Below, in pieces: positions 47,904 to 58,176 of a stretch of 64,000 nt of DNA. The stretch is from Psychroserpens luteolus. GTDB taxonomy: Bacteria > Bacteroidota > Bacteroidia > Flavobacteriales > Flavobacteriaceae. The position numbers and the translations under genes are program-made. The notes beneath the pieces were generated by a model. That model did not search any database. It saw nothing but the letters and a program-made list of their open reading frames with translations, and was not told where the DNA came from. The first letter of the stretch is position 1. Every line of letters starts with the position of its first letter. Where the stretch lies: positions 124,001 to 188,000 of the forward strand of contig NZ_JAHVXI010000006.1 in the NCBI RefSeq assembly GCF_021032705.1, given 5' to 3'.

Positions 47904-49007
47904 ATGATATATCAAAAACGTAAAAAAGCCTTAATTTTACTCGCAGACGGAACAATTTTTCACGGAAAATCAATTGGCAAAGAAGGTACTGCCTTTGGTG
48001 AAGTTTGTTTCAACACAGGAACAACAGGATACCAAGAAATTTTTACTGACCCTTCATACTATGGGCAGTTAATGGTAACAACCAATGCACACATTGGGAA
48101 TTATGGAACCAAATCTGATGAAGTAGAATCTGATTCGATTAAAATTTCTGGGTTGATCTGTAAAAATTTCAGCTTTGAATATTCACGTCCAGCTGGAGAC
48201 AAATCACTTGAAGAATTTTTAAATGACAATAACCTATTAGCTATTTCTGATGTAGATACTCGAGCCTTAGTAAGTCATATTAGAGATCATGGTGCTATGA
48301 ATGCTGTTATTTCTACTGAAATAGATAACGTAGACGAACTTAAAAAACAATTAGCTGAAGTGCCTAGTATGGAAGGTTTAGAATTAGCCTCTCAGGTATC
48401 GACCAAAGAGCCTTATTATTATGGTGATGAGAATGCTACCTATAAAATTGCCGCTTTAGATATCGGAATTAAAAAGAATATCCTTCGTAATCTCGCTAAG
48501 CGAGATGCCTATATTAAAGTGTTTCCATATAATTCTAAATTTGAAGATCTAGAAGCATTTCAACCAGATGGCTATTTTTTATCTAATGGACCAGGAGATC
48601 CAGAACCTTTAGTAGAGGCACAAGCTGTCGCTAAAGAAATTATTAAAAGAGACTTGCCATTATTTGGGATTTGTTTAGGTCACCAAGTCATAGCATTAGC
48701 TAATGGCATTTCAACATATAAGATGCATAATGGTCATCGTGGAATTAATCATCCTGTAAAAAACTTAGTGACAACAAAAGGTGAGATAACTTCTCAAAAT
48801 CACGGATTTGCGATTAATAGAGAAGAAACAGAAAATCATCCAGATGTAGAAATTACACATGTACATTTAAATGACCATACGGTTGCAGGAATGAAAATGA
48901 AGAATAAAAACTGCTTTTCGGTGCAATACCATCCAGAAGCAAGTCCAGGACCAAACGATTCAACCTATTTATTTGATGAGTTTATTCAAAATATCAAAAA
49001 TAATTAA
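47904..49007 (+). CDS. carA: Carbamoyl-phosphate synthase small subunit
   Basis: 367 residues. The N-terminal CPSase_sm domain (LILLADGTIFHGKSIGKEGT, NTGTTGYQEIFTDPSYYGQL) is followed by the class I glutamine amidotransferase domain with nucleophile C257 in FGICLGHQ and H343/E345 in VQYHPEAS. It supplies ammonia from glutamine to CarB for arginine and pyrimidine synthesis. carB is not in the window. Placed right after rplQ with its own terminator downstream. Confidence 0.96.
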   Translation: MIYQKRKKALILLADGTIFHGKSIGKEGTAFGEVCFNTGTTGYQEIFTDPSYYGQLMVTTNAHIGNYGTKSDEVESDSIKISGLICKNFSFEYSRPAGDKSLEEFLNDNNLLAISDVDTRALVSHIRDHGAMNAVISTEIDNVDELKKQLAEVPSMEGLELASQVSTKEPYYYGDENATYKIAALDIGIKKNILRNLAKRDAYIKVFPYNSKFEDLEAFQPDGYFLSNGPGDPEPLVEAQAVAKEIIKRDLPLFGICLGHQVIALANGISTYKMHNGHRGINHPVKNLVTTKGEITSQNHGFAINREETENHPDVEITHVHLNDHTVAGMKMKNKNCFSVQYHPEASPGPNDSTYLFDEFIQNIKNN

Positions 49008-49012
49008 TGATG

Positions 49013-49048
49013 AAATGTCAAGGAAATGAAAGTTTCTTTGACATTTTT
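49013..49048 (+). terminator. Terminator of carA
   Basis: 14-bp stem with one G-T wobble (49013-49026 with 49033-49046) around AAATGTCAAGGAAA, 6-base loop, followed by T-rich sequence. Confidence 0.75.
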
Positions 49049-49123
49049 CTTTTACGAAAACATTATAGTTGAGATATAATGTAAAACTGTGTTCTGCAGA
49101 TACCTTTTAGACTAACTATTTTG

Positions 49124-49131
49124 TAAATTTG
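49124..49131 (+). promoter_or_regulatory. -7 box of the eno promoter
   Basis: Perfect TAAATTTG, 34 bases before the eno ATG. No TTG at 17-23 bases upstream, so the -33 box is weak. Confidence 0.5.
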
Positions 49132-49150
49132 AAACTTAAATTAGAAATAA

Positions 49151-50458
<1,308 letters not shown>

Positions 50459-50479
50459 TTGCTTAAACATTATATCGAA

Positions 50480-50514
50480 AAAAAGCCTGTAAGACTATGT
50501 ATTACAGGCTTTTT
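50480..50514. terminator. Terminator of eno
   Basis: Perfect 13-bp stem AAAAAGCCTGTAA/TTACAGGCTTTTT (50480-50492 with 50502-50514), 9-base loop, flanked by A-run and T-run. It lies before the start at 50561 and excludes the longer frame beginning at 50459 as the real start of the next gene. Confidence 0.88.
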
Positions 50515-50560
50515 TCTTATCTTCAGTATTGTAAGAAAAAATAGACTAATCAAAATTGCT

Positions 50561-53185
50561 ATGAAGAGAATTTTACTTTTCCTTTTTTTAATTTCATTTT
50601 ACAGTACTATTCATGCTCAGATTGTTAATATTCCCGATGCGAATTTCAAGGCAAAACTTTTGGAAGCCGATTGGGATAATGGTATAGCAGCAAGCGCTAG
50701 TTATGATAGCGAAATTATTGATACTAATGGTGATGGTGAGATTCAAGTTAGTGAAGCACAATTGATAACAGGATTAACTATTATTGCCTCTTCCATATCT
50801 GATTTAACAGGAATAGAAGCTTTTACAAACCTAGAAACTTTGAATTGTAGGATTAATAATTTGACAAGTTTAGATTTAACTCAAAACACTAATCTTATCT
50901 CAGTTAACTGTAGTATTAATTCGCTCACAACACTTAATGTAACGGGCCTTCAAAATCTTAGTCGACTGATTGCTAGTAGTAACTTTTATGAAACTATTGA
51001 CGTTAGCCAAAACCCTAATCTTAATGAATTAGTAGTTGATTCTAATTTTAATTTAACAGGTTTAAATGTAAGTCAGAACCCAAATTTGGAAACATTAAGT
51101 TTATCGTACACGACACTATCAACAGTTGATGTTAGTTCAAACTCTAACCTTGTTTCACTTAATATAAGATCTGAAAATTTCAATAGTTTAGATGTGACCC
51201 AAAACTCTAATCTTGAGAGTCTTGTGTGCAATGAAAGTATATTAACAAGCCTTGACGTAACTCAAAATTTGAACCTTAGATTTTTGAATTGTTCTGCTAA
51301 CCAATTAACCACTATTGATGTTTCTCAAAACCCAAACTTAGAATATTTAAATTGTAGTGGTAATCAATTGACAGCTATAGATATATCTCAAAACTTGAAT
51401 TTAGAAAATCTACATATAGATCAAAATCAATTAACTAATATCGATATAACTCAAAACAGTAATCTTATATGGTTAAGTTGTTCAGATAATCAACTAACAA
51501 CGATTGATGTTACTCAAAACCCTAACCTTGAAAACTTAGAATTTGGCTTGAACCAAGTTTCAACTATAGATCTTAGTCAGAATCCAGTACTTCGTGATTT
51601 AATTTGTCATTCTAATCAACTTACGATTTTAGATTTAAGCCAAAACAGTAACTTATATTCGTTCTATTGTCTTGATAATATACCTTTAGTTGCGATATTC
51701 ATGAAAAATGGCAACCAAGAATCATTACCTTTTTTTCATCAAAATCCAAACCTTCAATATATATGTGCTGATGAGGATGAAATATCATATTTACAGAGTG
51801 TACTTGGAGGAGATAGTGTTGAAATAAATAGTTATTGCACTTTTGTTCCTGGAGGGGATTACAATACTATATTTGGTTCTTTAACATTTGACGGTAATAA
51901 TGATGGCTGTGATGGTAATGACGTATCATACCCAGGATTAGGTGTTGATATTTCAGATGGAACTGATTCAGGAACAACATTTTCTAATAGCAATGGTGAA
52001 TATATGTTCTATTTAGGAACAGGATCATATACAATCACACCTAACTTTGAAAATCCGTCTTGGTTTAACACATCTCCGTTAACATTTACAGCACCTTTTT
52101 CAGATTTAAACACTACAGTCAATCAAGATTTCTGTATCACTCCAAATGGTACACATAATGACGTAGAAGTTGTTATTGCATCTACAATTCCAGCACAACC
52201 AGGTTTTGATGCTAGCTACCAAATTGTTTATAAAAACAAAGGTAATCAAGTGCTTTCTGGTGCTATAGACTTTAACTACGATGACAGCGTTTTAGATCTT
52301 ATGTCGATAACACAATCTCCAGACGCACAATCTATAGGAAACTTGTCTTGGAACTATACCGATTTAAATCCGTTCGAAAGCCGGACTATAGATGTAGTTT
52401 TTAACGTTAATTCACCTATGGAAATGCCTCCAGTAAATCTAGATGATGTATTAAATTTTACAGCGACCATAAGTCCCATATCTAGTGATGAAACATCAAA
52501 TGATAATACATTTGAACTCAATCAAGTTGTTGTTGGCTCTTTCGATCCAAACGATATTACCTGTCTTGAAGGTGATGTGGTCTCTCCAGAACGTATTGGT
52601 GAATACCTCCATTATAATATCCGATTTGAAAATACAGGAACAGCACCTGCTACTTTTATCGTCGTTAAAGATGTCATCGATATCACAAAATATGACCTAA
52701 GTACATTACAAGTATTGAATTCTTCTCATAATATGATCACACGAATTGAAGGAAATGAGATTGAATTTTTCTTTGAAGATATCAATTTGGCGCCTTCAGG
52801 ACAAGGGAATGTGCTTTTCAAAATTAAAACTTTAGATACATTGGTAACTGGAGACTCAGTAACACAGCAGGCTAATATTTATTTCGATTTTAATTTTCCG
52901 ATAGAAACCAATTTAGCAACAACAGCATTCGAAAACCTTTCAGTTGAAGAATCTGAAATTAATACAGTTTCTATATACCCTAATCCTACCAATGGATTAA
53001 TAACCATTGATTCTAAGTTAGTAATTAAGTCAGTAAGACTATACGACGTACAAGGTCGAAAGGTGCAAGATTTTATCATTTCAGAAAATCAAACTATAGA
53101 CATTTCTAATGTATCAAAAGGAGTTTATCTTCTTGAGATTAGAACCGATTCAGGAATTTCTAACCTAAAGATACTAAAGAACTAA
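50561..53185 (+). CDS. Leucine-rich-repeat surface protein with T9SS sorting domain
   Basis: Start chosen at ATG 50561, giving a clear signal peptide (MKRILLFLFLISFYSTIHAQ); an upstream in-frame start would run through the eno terminator. 874 residues: an EF-hand-like IDTNGDGEIQVSEAQ near 50-65, thirteen 21-residue leucine-rich repeats at 101-374, an SdrD-B-like domain at about 440-510 (GSLTFDGNNDGCDGND), a DUF11-like stretch, a DUF7619-type domain (GSFDPNDITCLEGDVVSPER) at about 650-770, and a type A sorting domain (VSIYPNPTNGLITI) ending KILKN. It should be secreted by T9SS and attached to the surface, where LRRs mediate binding to proteins or glycans; ligand unknown. Confidence 0.85.
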   Translation: MKRILLFLFLISFYSTIHAQIVNIPDANFKAKLLEADWDNGIAASASYDSEIIDTNGDGEIQVSEAQLITGLTIIASSISDLTGIEAFTNLETLNCRINNLTSLDLTQNTNLISVNCSINSLTTLNVTGLQNLSRLIASSNFYETIDVSQNPNLNELVVDSNFNLTGLNVSQNPNLETLSLSYTTLSTVDVSSNSNLVSLNIRSENFNSLDVTQNSNLESLVCNESILTSLDVTQNLNLRFLNCSANQLTTIDVSQNPNLEYLNCSGNQLTAIDISQNLNLENLHIDQNQLTNIDITQNSNLIWLSCSDNQLTTIDVTQNPNLENLEFGLNQVSTIDLSQNPVLRDLICHSNQLTILDLSQNSNLYSFYCLDNIPLVAIFMKNGNQESLPFFHQNPNLQYICADEDEISYLQSVLGGDSVEINSYCTFVPGGDYNTIFGSLTFDGNNDGCDGNDVSYPGLGVDISDGTDSGTTFSNSNGEYMFYLGTGSYTITPNFENPSWFNTSPLTFTAPFSDLNTTVNQDFCITPNGTHNDVEVVIASTIPAQPGFDASYQIVYKNKGNQVLSGAIDFNYDDSVLDLMSITQSPDAQSIGNLSWNYTDLNPFESRTIDVVFNVNSPMEMPPVNLDDVLNFTATISPISSDETSNDNTFELNQVVVGSFDPNDITCLEGDVVSPERIGEYLHYNIRFENTGTAPATFIVVKDVIDITKYDLSTLQVLNSSHNMITRIEGNEIEFFFEDINLAPSGQGNVLFKIKTLDTLVTGDSVTQQANIYFDFNFPIETNLATTAFENLSVEESEINTVSIYPNPTNGLITIDSKLVIKSVRLYDVQGRKVQDFIISENQTIDISNVSKGVYLLEIRTDSGISNLKILKN
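50861..51682 (+). repeat. Tandem 63-bp repeats encoding leucine-rich repeats
   Basis: Thirteen units (12 of 63 bases, one of 66) encode the pattern LTxIDVSQNxNLxxLNCSxNQ. The units are well diverged in DNA but fully in phase, so they grew by old in-frame duplications. Confidence 0.8.
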
Positions 53186-53188
53186 TTT

Positions 53189-53941
53189 TTAAAACGTATA
53201 CAATAACCCATTGGTCAATTCGAACTGGGTCTTTGGAATATTTGAACTCACAGGAACAGCATCGTAGAAATAATTGAAATTGGTCTTAAAAGCCAAATCC
53301 TTAAAGATTTTGAACAATAATGAGGTATTGCTAGAAATACGATAATCACTAAAAGCATCAATTTTTGGCTGGTAATAACTTGTACTTATTATACTTATCG
53401 TTTCAGTAGGATACATGCTGAACGATAAATAAGCACTTCCTCTCACATCGTTTTGCTCGCGGTCTGCAATAACATTATCGGCTTTTTCATATTCGTACAT
53501 AATCAATGTTCCTAAATAAAACATGTAATTTTCTTTCTCACTAAGCTTAAATCGAGGTCCAGTTCCTAATAATCCTCTAAAATCAATTTGTGAAATCGCA
53601 TCGTATTGGGCTTGTGCAAAAGCTTCCCATTTGATGCGTTCAGAAACTTTTCGATTGTATCTCAAATGTTGAGTACCACGATTTACTAACGAATTACCCT
53701 CTACTTTCTGAAAGTTTAAATCGTTTACAAATAACCAAAGATTTGTCTTATCGTTATACTGAATATGAGCTTTGTTCGCAATTCTAAAAATATCATTGGT
53801 GTTCTTAATGAGCGAGACATCCAAACTAACAGATCCTGTCCATTTTGCAGAATCGGTTGCTTTTCGCAAGGTTTCGATATTAACCACTTGAGAATAAGAT
53901 GTCATGGATATGAATAAAAAGAAAACCCTAATGTATTGCAT
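53189..53941 (-). CDS. DUF481-type outer-membrane beta-barrel protein
   Basis: Start chosen at ATG 53941 (MQYIRVFFLFISMTSYSQ, signal peptide), supported by a full-consensus promoter at 53959-53988; the longer frame to 54079 would begin upstream of that promoter. 250 residues of alternating strands (WTGSVSLDVSLIKNTNDIFR, GTGPRFKLSEKENYMFYLGT, QNDVRGSAYLSFSMYPTE) ending in an aromatic residue (LLYTF), the usual barrel signal. Family function unknown. It ends 3 bases from the LRR gene, convergent, with no visible terminator between them. Confidence 0.8.
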   Translation of the reverse strand: MQYIRVFFLFISMTSYSQVVNIETLRKATDSAKWTGSVSLDVSLIKNTNDIFRIANKAHIQYNDKTNLWLFVNDLNFQKVEGNSLVNRGTQHLRYNRKVSERIKWEAFAQAQYDAISQIDFRGLLGTGPRFKLSEKENYMFYLGTLIMYEYEKADNVIADREQNDVRGSAYLSFSMYPTETISIISTSYYQPKIDAFSDYRISSNTSLLFKIFKDLAFKTNFNYFYDAVPVSSNIPKTQFELTNGLLYTF

Positions 53942-53958
53942 AGCTATTGGTTGGATAA

Positions 53959-53988
53959 CAAAATTAATAATTACAAGCTGTAATTCAA
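53959..53988 (-). promoter_or_regulatory. Promoter of the DUF481 gene
   Basis: On the minus strand: TTG (53988-53986), 19-base spacer, perfect TAATTTTG (53966-53959). Transcription start inferred near 53954, leader about 13 bases. This fixes the gene start at 53941. Confidence 0.7.
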
Positions 53989-54166
53989 GCTTTATTTCAA
54001 TTTTGGTGTAATGATAATATCGTAAAAACGACTGCTTTTTTAGTATCGATTTTATGAATATCAAAATTGTTAAAAGCATTGTAATAACACTTCATAAATC
54101 CTTAGATATTTCGTAAATTCGTAAACTCGATTTCAATAAACATTCAAAATAAAATATTCAAGATAT

Positions 54167-55453
54167 ATGTCAGATAAAGCTACACTAGAAATTAATGGAC
54201 AAAAACATGAGTTTCCGTTAGTTACAGGTACAGAAAATGAAGTAGCCATTAATATCAAAACGCTTAGAGGTGTTACTGGTGGAGTGACTACAATTGATCC
54301 AGGGTATAAAAATACAGGATCTTGTGAAAGCGCCATAACGTTTTTAGATGGTGAGAAAGGAATTTTAAGATATAGAGGGTATTCTATCGAAGAATTAGCA
54401 GAAAAAGCCGATTTCCTTGAAGTGGCCTATCTTTTAATTTTTGGAGAATTACCAACCTCAGAAAAATTAGAGCAATTTCATTCAGATATCAAAAAACATG
54501 CTGTTGTTGATGATGATGTCAAAAAGATATTAGACGCCTTTCCAAAGGCTGCACATCCAATGGGTGTGTTAGCATCGTTAACTAGTGCTCTTACGGCATT
54601 TAATCCTACTTCAGTTAATGTTGATTCTGAAGAGGAAATGTACAATGCTATTGTAAGAATCTTAGGTAAGTTCCCAATTTTAGTGGCTTGGACGATGCGT
54701 AAAAAACATGGTATGCCTCTAGATTATGGAAGTTCATCTCTTGGATACGTGGAGAACATTCTTCAAATGATGTTTAAACGTCCAGATGAAGATTATGTTC
54801 AAAATCCTATTTTAGTAAATGCTTTGGATAAGCTATTGATTCTTCATGCCGATCATGAGCAAAACTGTTCTACATCTACTGTAAGAATTGTTGGTTCATC
54901 TCACGCAGGATTATTTGCATCCTTGTCATCTGGTATTTCAGCGCTTTGGGGACCATTACATGGTGGTGCCAATCAAGCCGTTTTAGAAATGTTGGAAGGT
55001 ATTAAAGAAGATGGAGGCGATACCAAGAAATATATGGCCAAGGCAAAAGATAAAAGTGACCCTTTCCGTTTAATGGGATTCGGACACCGTGTATACAAAA
55101 ACTTCGACCCTAGAGCCAAGATTATTAAAGTAGCAGCCGATGAAGTATTGGCAGATCTTGGTGTTGAAGATCCAATTTTAGATATCGCGAAAGGTCTAGA
55201 AAAAGAAGCTTTAGAAGATTCGTACTTTGTAGATCGAAAATTATATCCAAATGTAGATTTCTACTCTGGCATTATTTATCGTGCTATGGGTATTCCAACT
55301 GAAATGTTTACTGTAATGTTTGCCTTAGGACGTTTACCTGGATGGATCTCTCAATGGAGAGAAATGCGTTTACGTAAAGAACCAATTGGTCGTCCAAGAC
55401 AAATCTATATTGGAGAAACGCACAGACCATTTAAAGATATTAATAATAGATAG
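54167..55453 (+). CDS. gltA: Citrate synthase (type II)
   Basis: 428 residues, with N-terminal beta domain (MSDKATLEINGQKHEFPLVT) typical of hexameric type II enzymes. Active-site regions: LHADHEQNCSTSTVRIVGS, GPLHGGANQ and GFGHRVYKNFDPRAK; the catalytic Asp is in NVDFYSGI. It condenses oxaloacetate and acetyl-CoA at TCA cycle entry. The 225-base gap upstream contains the divergent DUF481 promoter; TAAATTCG (54114-54121) is a one-mismatch -7 box for this gene. A terminator follows. Confidence 0.97.
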   Translation: MSDKATLEINGQKHEFPLVTGTENEVAINIKTLRGVTGGVTTIDPGYKNTGSCESAITFLDGEKGILRYRGYSIEELAEKADFLEVAYLLIFGELPTSEKLEQFHSDIKKHAVVDDDVKKILDAFPKAAHPMGVLASLTSALTAFNPTSVNVDSEEEMYNAIVRILGKFPILVAWTMRKKHGMPLDYGSSSLGYVENILQMMFKRPDEDYVQNPILVNALDKLLILHADHEQNCSTSTVRIVGSSHAGLFASLSSGISALWGPLHGGANQAVLEMLEGIKEDGGDTKKYMAKAKDKSDPFRLMGFGHRVYKNFDPRAKIIKVAADEVLADLGVEDPILDIAKGLEKEALEDSYFVDRKLYPNVDFYSGIIYRAMGIPTEMFTVMFALGRLPGWISQWREMRLRKEPIGRPRQIYIGETHRPFKDINNR

Positions 55454-55472
55454 GCAGTAGTACATGCCCAAT

Positions 55473-55504
55473 AAAAGCTTCATAGATTATATGGAGCTTT
55501 TTTT
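55473..55504 (+). terminator. Terminator of gltA
   Basis: 11-bp stem with one wobble (55473-55483 with 55491-55501), 7-base loop, then T-run to 55504, which merges into the next -7 box. Confidence 0.82.
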
Positions 55505-55511
55505 ATATTTG
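55504..55511 (+). promoter_or_regulatory. -7 box before the amidinotransferase-like gene
   Basis: Perfect TATATTTG whose first T is the last base of the gltA terminator T-tract. It ends 6 bases before the ATG at 55518, predicting a nearly leaderless mRNA. No TTG at -33. Confidence 0.5.
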
Positions 55512-55517
55512 TAATCT

Positions 55518-56432
55518 ATGATAAAACCTAACATAAAAAACGAAACTGCTCGCTTGCGAGTTGTTGTTTTAGGGACTGCCGAAAGTGTTGGTCCTGCACC
55601 AACTTTAGAAGAAGCTTACGATCCAAAATCTATTGAACACATCAAGGCTGGGACTTATCCTGTTGAAAAGGATATGGTCAAGGAAATGGAAGCCGTAGCT
55701 AAGGTGTTTGAAAAATATGACGTTGCTGTATACAGACCAAAAGTGATTAAGGATTACAATCAAATTTTTTCTAGAGATATCGCTTTTGTCATAGAAGACA
55801 AATTTATAAGAGCCAATATTTTACCTGATCGTGATCGTGAGATTGAAGCTATCGAACATGTTTGGAGCCAAATTCCGAAAGAACAACGTATAACTTTACC
55901 AGAAGAGTGTCATGTTGAAGGTGGAGATGTTATGCCTTGGAATGACTATATTTTTATTGGGACCTATTCTGGTGACGATTATCCAGATTTTATCACAGCA
56001 CGCACCAATATTGATGCTGTCATAGTGATTCAAGAACTATTTCCAGATAAAATAGTAAAGTCGTTTGAGTTGCGTAAATCAAATACCGACCCTAAGGAAA
56101 ATGCCTTGCACTTGGATTGTTGTTTTCAACCTATAGGAAATGATAAAGCCATTCTTCATAAAAACGGATTTCTGGTAGAAAGTGAATACCAATGGTTGGT
56201 AGATTTCTTTGGAAAAGAGAATATCTTCGAAATCACTAAAGAAGAGATGTACAATATGAACAGTAATGTATTTTCTATTGCTGAAGATGTTATTATTTCT
56301 GAACATAACTTTACGAGATTAAATACTTGGCTTCGTGAACAGGGATTTACAGTTGAAGAAGTCCCTTATGCTGAAATTGCTAAACAAGAAGGTTTATTGC
56401 GCTGTAGCACCTTGCCTTTGGTTAGAGATTAG
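55518..56432 (+). CDS. Amidinotransferase/dimethylarginine dimethylaminohydrolase family protein
   Basis: 304 residues of the pentein (alpha/beta propeller) fold. Expected catalytic set: FSRD at 84-87, EGGDV at 134-138, H198 in ALHLDCCF and nucleophile C296 in LLRCSTLPLVRD. These match guanidine-modifying enzymes (DDAH, arginine deiminase, amidinotransferases), which form a Cys-linked amidino intermediate. The substrate is most likely an arginine derivative; hydrolase versus transferase cannot be decided by eye. It follows citrate synthase but has its own promoter. Confidence 0.83.
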   Translation: MIKPNIKNETARLRVVVLGTAESVGPAPTLEEAYDPKSIEHIKAGTYPVEKDMVKEMEAVAKVFEKYDVAVYRPKVIKDYNQIFSRDIAFVIEDKFIRANILPDRDREIEAIEHVWSQIPKEQRITLPEECHVEGGDVMPWNDYIFIGTYSGDDYPDFITARTNIDAVIVIQELFPDKIVKSFELRKSNTDPKENALHLDCCFQPIGNDKAILHKNGFLVESEYQWLVDFFGKENIFEITKEEMYNMNSNVFSIAEDVIISEHNFTRLNTWLREQGFTVEEVPYAEIAKQEGLLRCSTLPLVRD

Positions 56433-56467
56433 AAATTTATTAATGTGTTCGCTTAGATATGCTGACC

Positions 56468-57223
56468 TTATTCGTTTTTCAATTTCGAAATAATTTGACT
56501 TACTTGTTTTGTTTCAAATTTCTGAATAAGCTTGAGAAAAAATCTAATAACTCGTGACTTAGGTGCTTTAATATATTCACTAAGCTTGAGAACAACTTGA
56601 TCTATATTGGTTTTAGTGTTTTCAACATGATCTTCTCCTAATGACCATAGCAGATTTGCCGAATTCCAAGATTGCTCCCGAGCTTTGCGCATACTAAAAT
56701 CAATAATTTGTTCATCTTTGTTTTTTCCCAACCAATCCAAAATAAATAATAAAGGAGAAACCCGACTTAGTCGGTCTTGTAACTCATTGGTTATTTGAAA
56801 TAGGATATCGTTAACTTTATTAAAATCACCTTCTATAGTCTTGATATCTTGATCAGACATCGTAGATGCTGTTGCTATGGCAAGATCTAGATTGATATGA
56901 GCATTCATTCCTAACATAATATGTTGTAAAATGGTTAAGGGTTCACCTGCATGATCAAAAGCAAAGGCCCATGACATGCTTATTGCTTGTTCATTTTTAT
57001 AGGCTTTGTAAGCATCTAAATATAAATTGGCAAATGCTACATCTAAGATTTCTAAACGCTGATTATCCTCAAAATTACCTAAGGCAATTTCAGATGCAAT
57101 CTCAGCAGTAGTGCGTCGATAGATGTATGCAAATAAGCCCATACGACTGTTAGTTTGGAGACTCTCATTAATAATCATATCGAGCTCTTCAAGAACATGC
57201 TGTATAGTAGTTGGACGTGGCAT
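56468..57223 (-). CDS. DUF5995 family protein
   Basis: 251 residues, all-helical, no signal peptide. The conserved patch LQHIMLGMNAHINLDLAIAT (about residues 98-117) and WAFAFDHAG match DUF5995, a family of unknown function with conserved His/Asn residues that may form a metal site. It is followed 36 bases later by the convergent amidinotransferase gene end. Single gene with a one-mismatch -7 box (GATATTTG, 57265-57272). Confidence 0.75.
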   Translation of the reverse strand: MPRPTTIQHVLEELDMIINESLQTNSRMGLFAYIYRRTTAEIASEIALGNFEDNQRLEILDVAFANLYLDAYKAYKNEQAISMSWAFAFDHAGEPLTILQHIMLGMNAHINLDLAIATASTMSDQDIKTIEGDFNKVNDILFQITNELQDRLSRVSPLLFILDWLGKNKDEQIIDFSMRKAREQSWNSANLLWSLGEDHVENTKTNIDQVVLKLSEYIKAPKSRVIRFFLKLIQKFETKQVSQIISKLKNE

Positions 57224-57288
57224 ATTATAATTGCTTTACATAGTATTCGTGTATCATTCTATTACAAATATCTACGTAAGGGTTAATT

Positions 57289-58065
57289 CTATGATTCTGA
57301 AGCCGCACTCATGGCCAAGTACTCTGGGTCATCTCCAAACATAGCTTCACCTTTAATCAACCATGCAAAGCCAAAACTTTCAACTGCTACGGTTTCCATC
57401 CAAAAGGTAAGTTGATTACCATCATAAACTTCTTTGGGAATCACACCTGTAAAACCTAAAAGGATAACAACTAGCGATGCTACTATGAGAACTGCACACA
57501 CCCTAAAAATACGGTTTCGAATTCTTTTTTTGCGACCTCTGTGTTCAGGAGCTTTTCCAGATTTTGTAAACAAAAAGAAAGACATATAAGCTAGTAGTAA
57601 TAAAAATAGTGCAGCAGAAATTAAATGAAAGGTTTCTCTAAAACCAGCACTAGCATTACCTTTAATAAAGGTTACGGAGTATTCTCTTAAGGTGTCACAA
57701 CAGACTTCGCTTAAATTTCCTGTAGGAAAGAACACTACAAAAAGGGCAAATAAGCCTGCGAATGTTGAGATGTAAAAATCCTTAGGTTCTTTACCACTAT
57801 ACACAATTAAGAAGATTGCGATGATACTCAAAATTACTGTAAATACGGTTCCAGCTCTTGTATAGTAATAATGACTTATAGACTCTATAGGTCTTGCGAG
57901 ATCAAAAAATAAAAATGTAATAATAATGAGTATAAATGGTAAAGCCATGCCTAATACGCCAATGAGCTTACGTAGCGTTTTACTTTTTTGTAACCATATA
58001 TCATCTTCTTTGGTGTAATCAAGGTTAAACATAGCGTTAACCTTTTTTGTAAGCTGATTTTGCAT
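57289..58065 (-). CDS. Six-helix membrane protein of unknown function
   Basis: 258 residues with six predicted transmembrane helices (about 30-52, 70-90, 97-115, 145-167, 187-208, 222-240). Recognisable but unnamed features are ISHYYYTRAG after helix 1, PTGNLSEVCCDTLREY before helix 4, RETFHLISA, and the C-terminal WMETVAVESFGFAWLIKG. Unusually for this genome the start is preceded by a Shine-Dalgarno-like GGGAG 4 bases from the ATG. TATCTTCG (58118-58125) is a one-mismatch -7 box. Confidence 0.68.
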   Translation of the reverse strand: MQNQLTKKVNAMFNLDYTKEDDIWLQKSKTLRKLIGVLGMALPFILIIITFLFFDLARPIESISHYYYTRAGTVFTVILSIIAIFLIVYSGKEPKDFYISTFAGLFALFVVFFPTGNLSEVCCDTLREYSVTFIKGNASAGFRETFHLISAALFLLLLAYMSFFLFTKSGKAPEHRGRKKRIRNRIFRVCAVLIVASLVVILLGFTGVIPKEVYDGNQLTFWMETVAVESFGFAWLIKGEAMFGDDPEYLAMSAASES

Positions 58066-58141
58066 AATTCTCCCTTTTTAACAATATCATTTTCAGATAT
58101 TTATAAATGTATATAAACGAAGATACGTTTTTTATAAATGC

Positions 58142-58169
58142 AAAATCTACGTAGAACTACGTAGATTTT
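58142..58169 (-). terminator. Inverted repeat after the Old Yellow Enzyme gene (terminator or operator)
   Basis: Perfect 13-bp arms (58142-58154 and 58157-58169) separated by AA, with a short T-run on the minus strand. It lies 8 bases past the stop at 58177, so it can end that transcript. It contains the palindrome CTACGTAG twice. Confidence 0.6.
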
Positions 58170-58176
58170 AAACGGT

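Noticed and set aside
50459-50560. Extended N-terminus of the LRR protein
   Set aside because: It would translate the eno terminator hairpin and lacks a signal peptide; ATG 50561 gives a normal one.
50861-51682. Periodic repeat resembling a CRISPR or tandem array
   Set aside because: The units are 63 bases, diverged and fully coding for leucine-rich repeats; no spacers or cas genes.
53942-54079. Extended N-terminus of the DUF481 protein
   Set aside because: It begins upstream of a full-consensus promoter at 53959-53988, and ATG 53941 starts a clear signal peptide.
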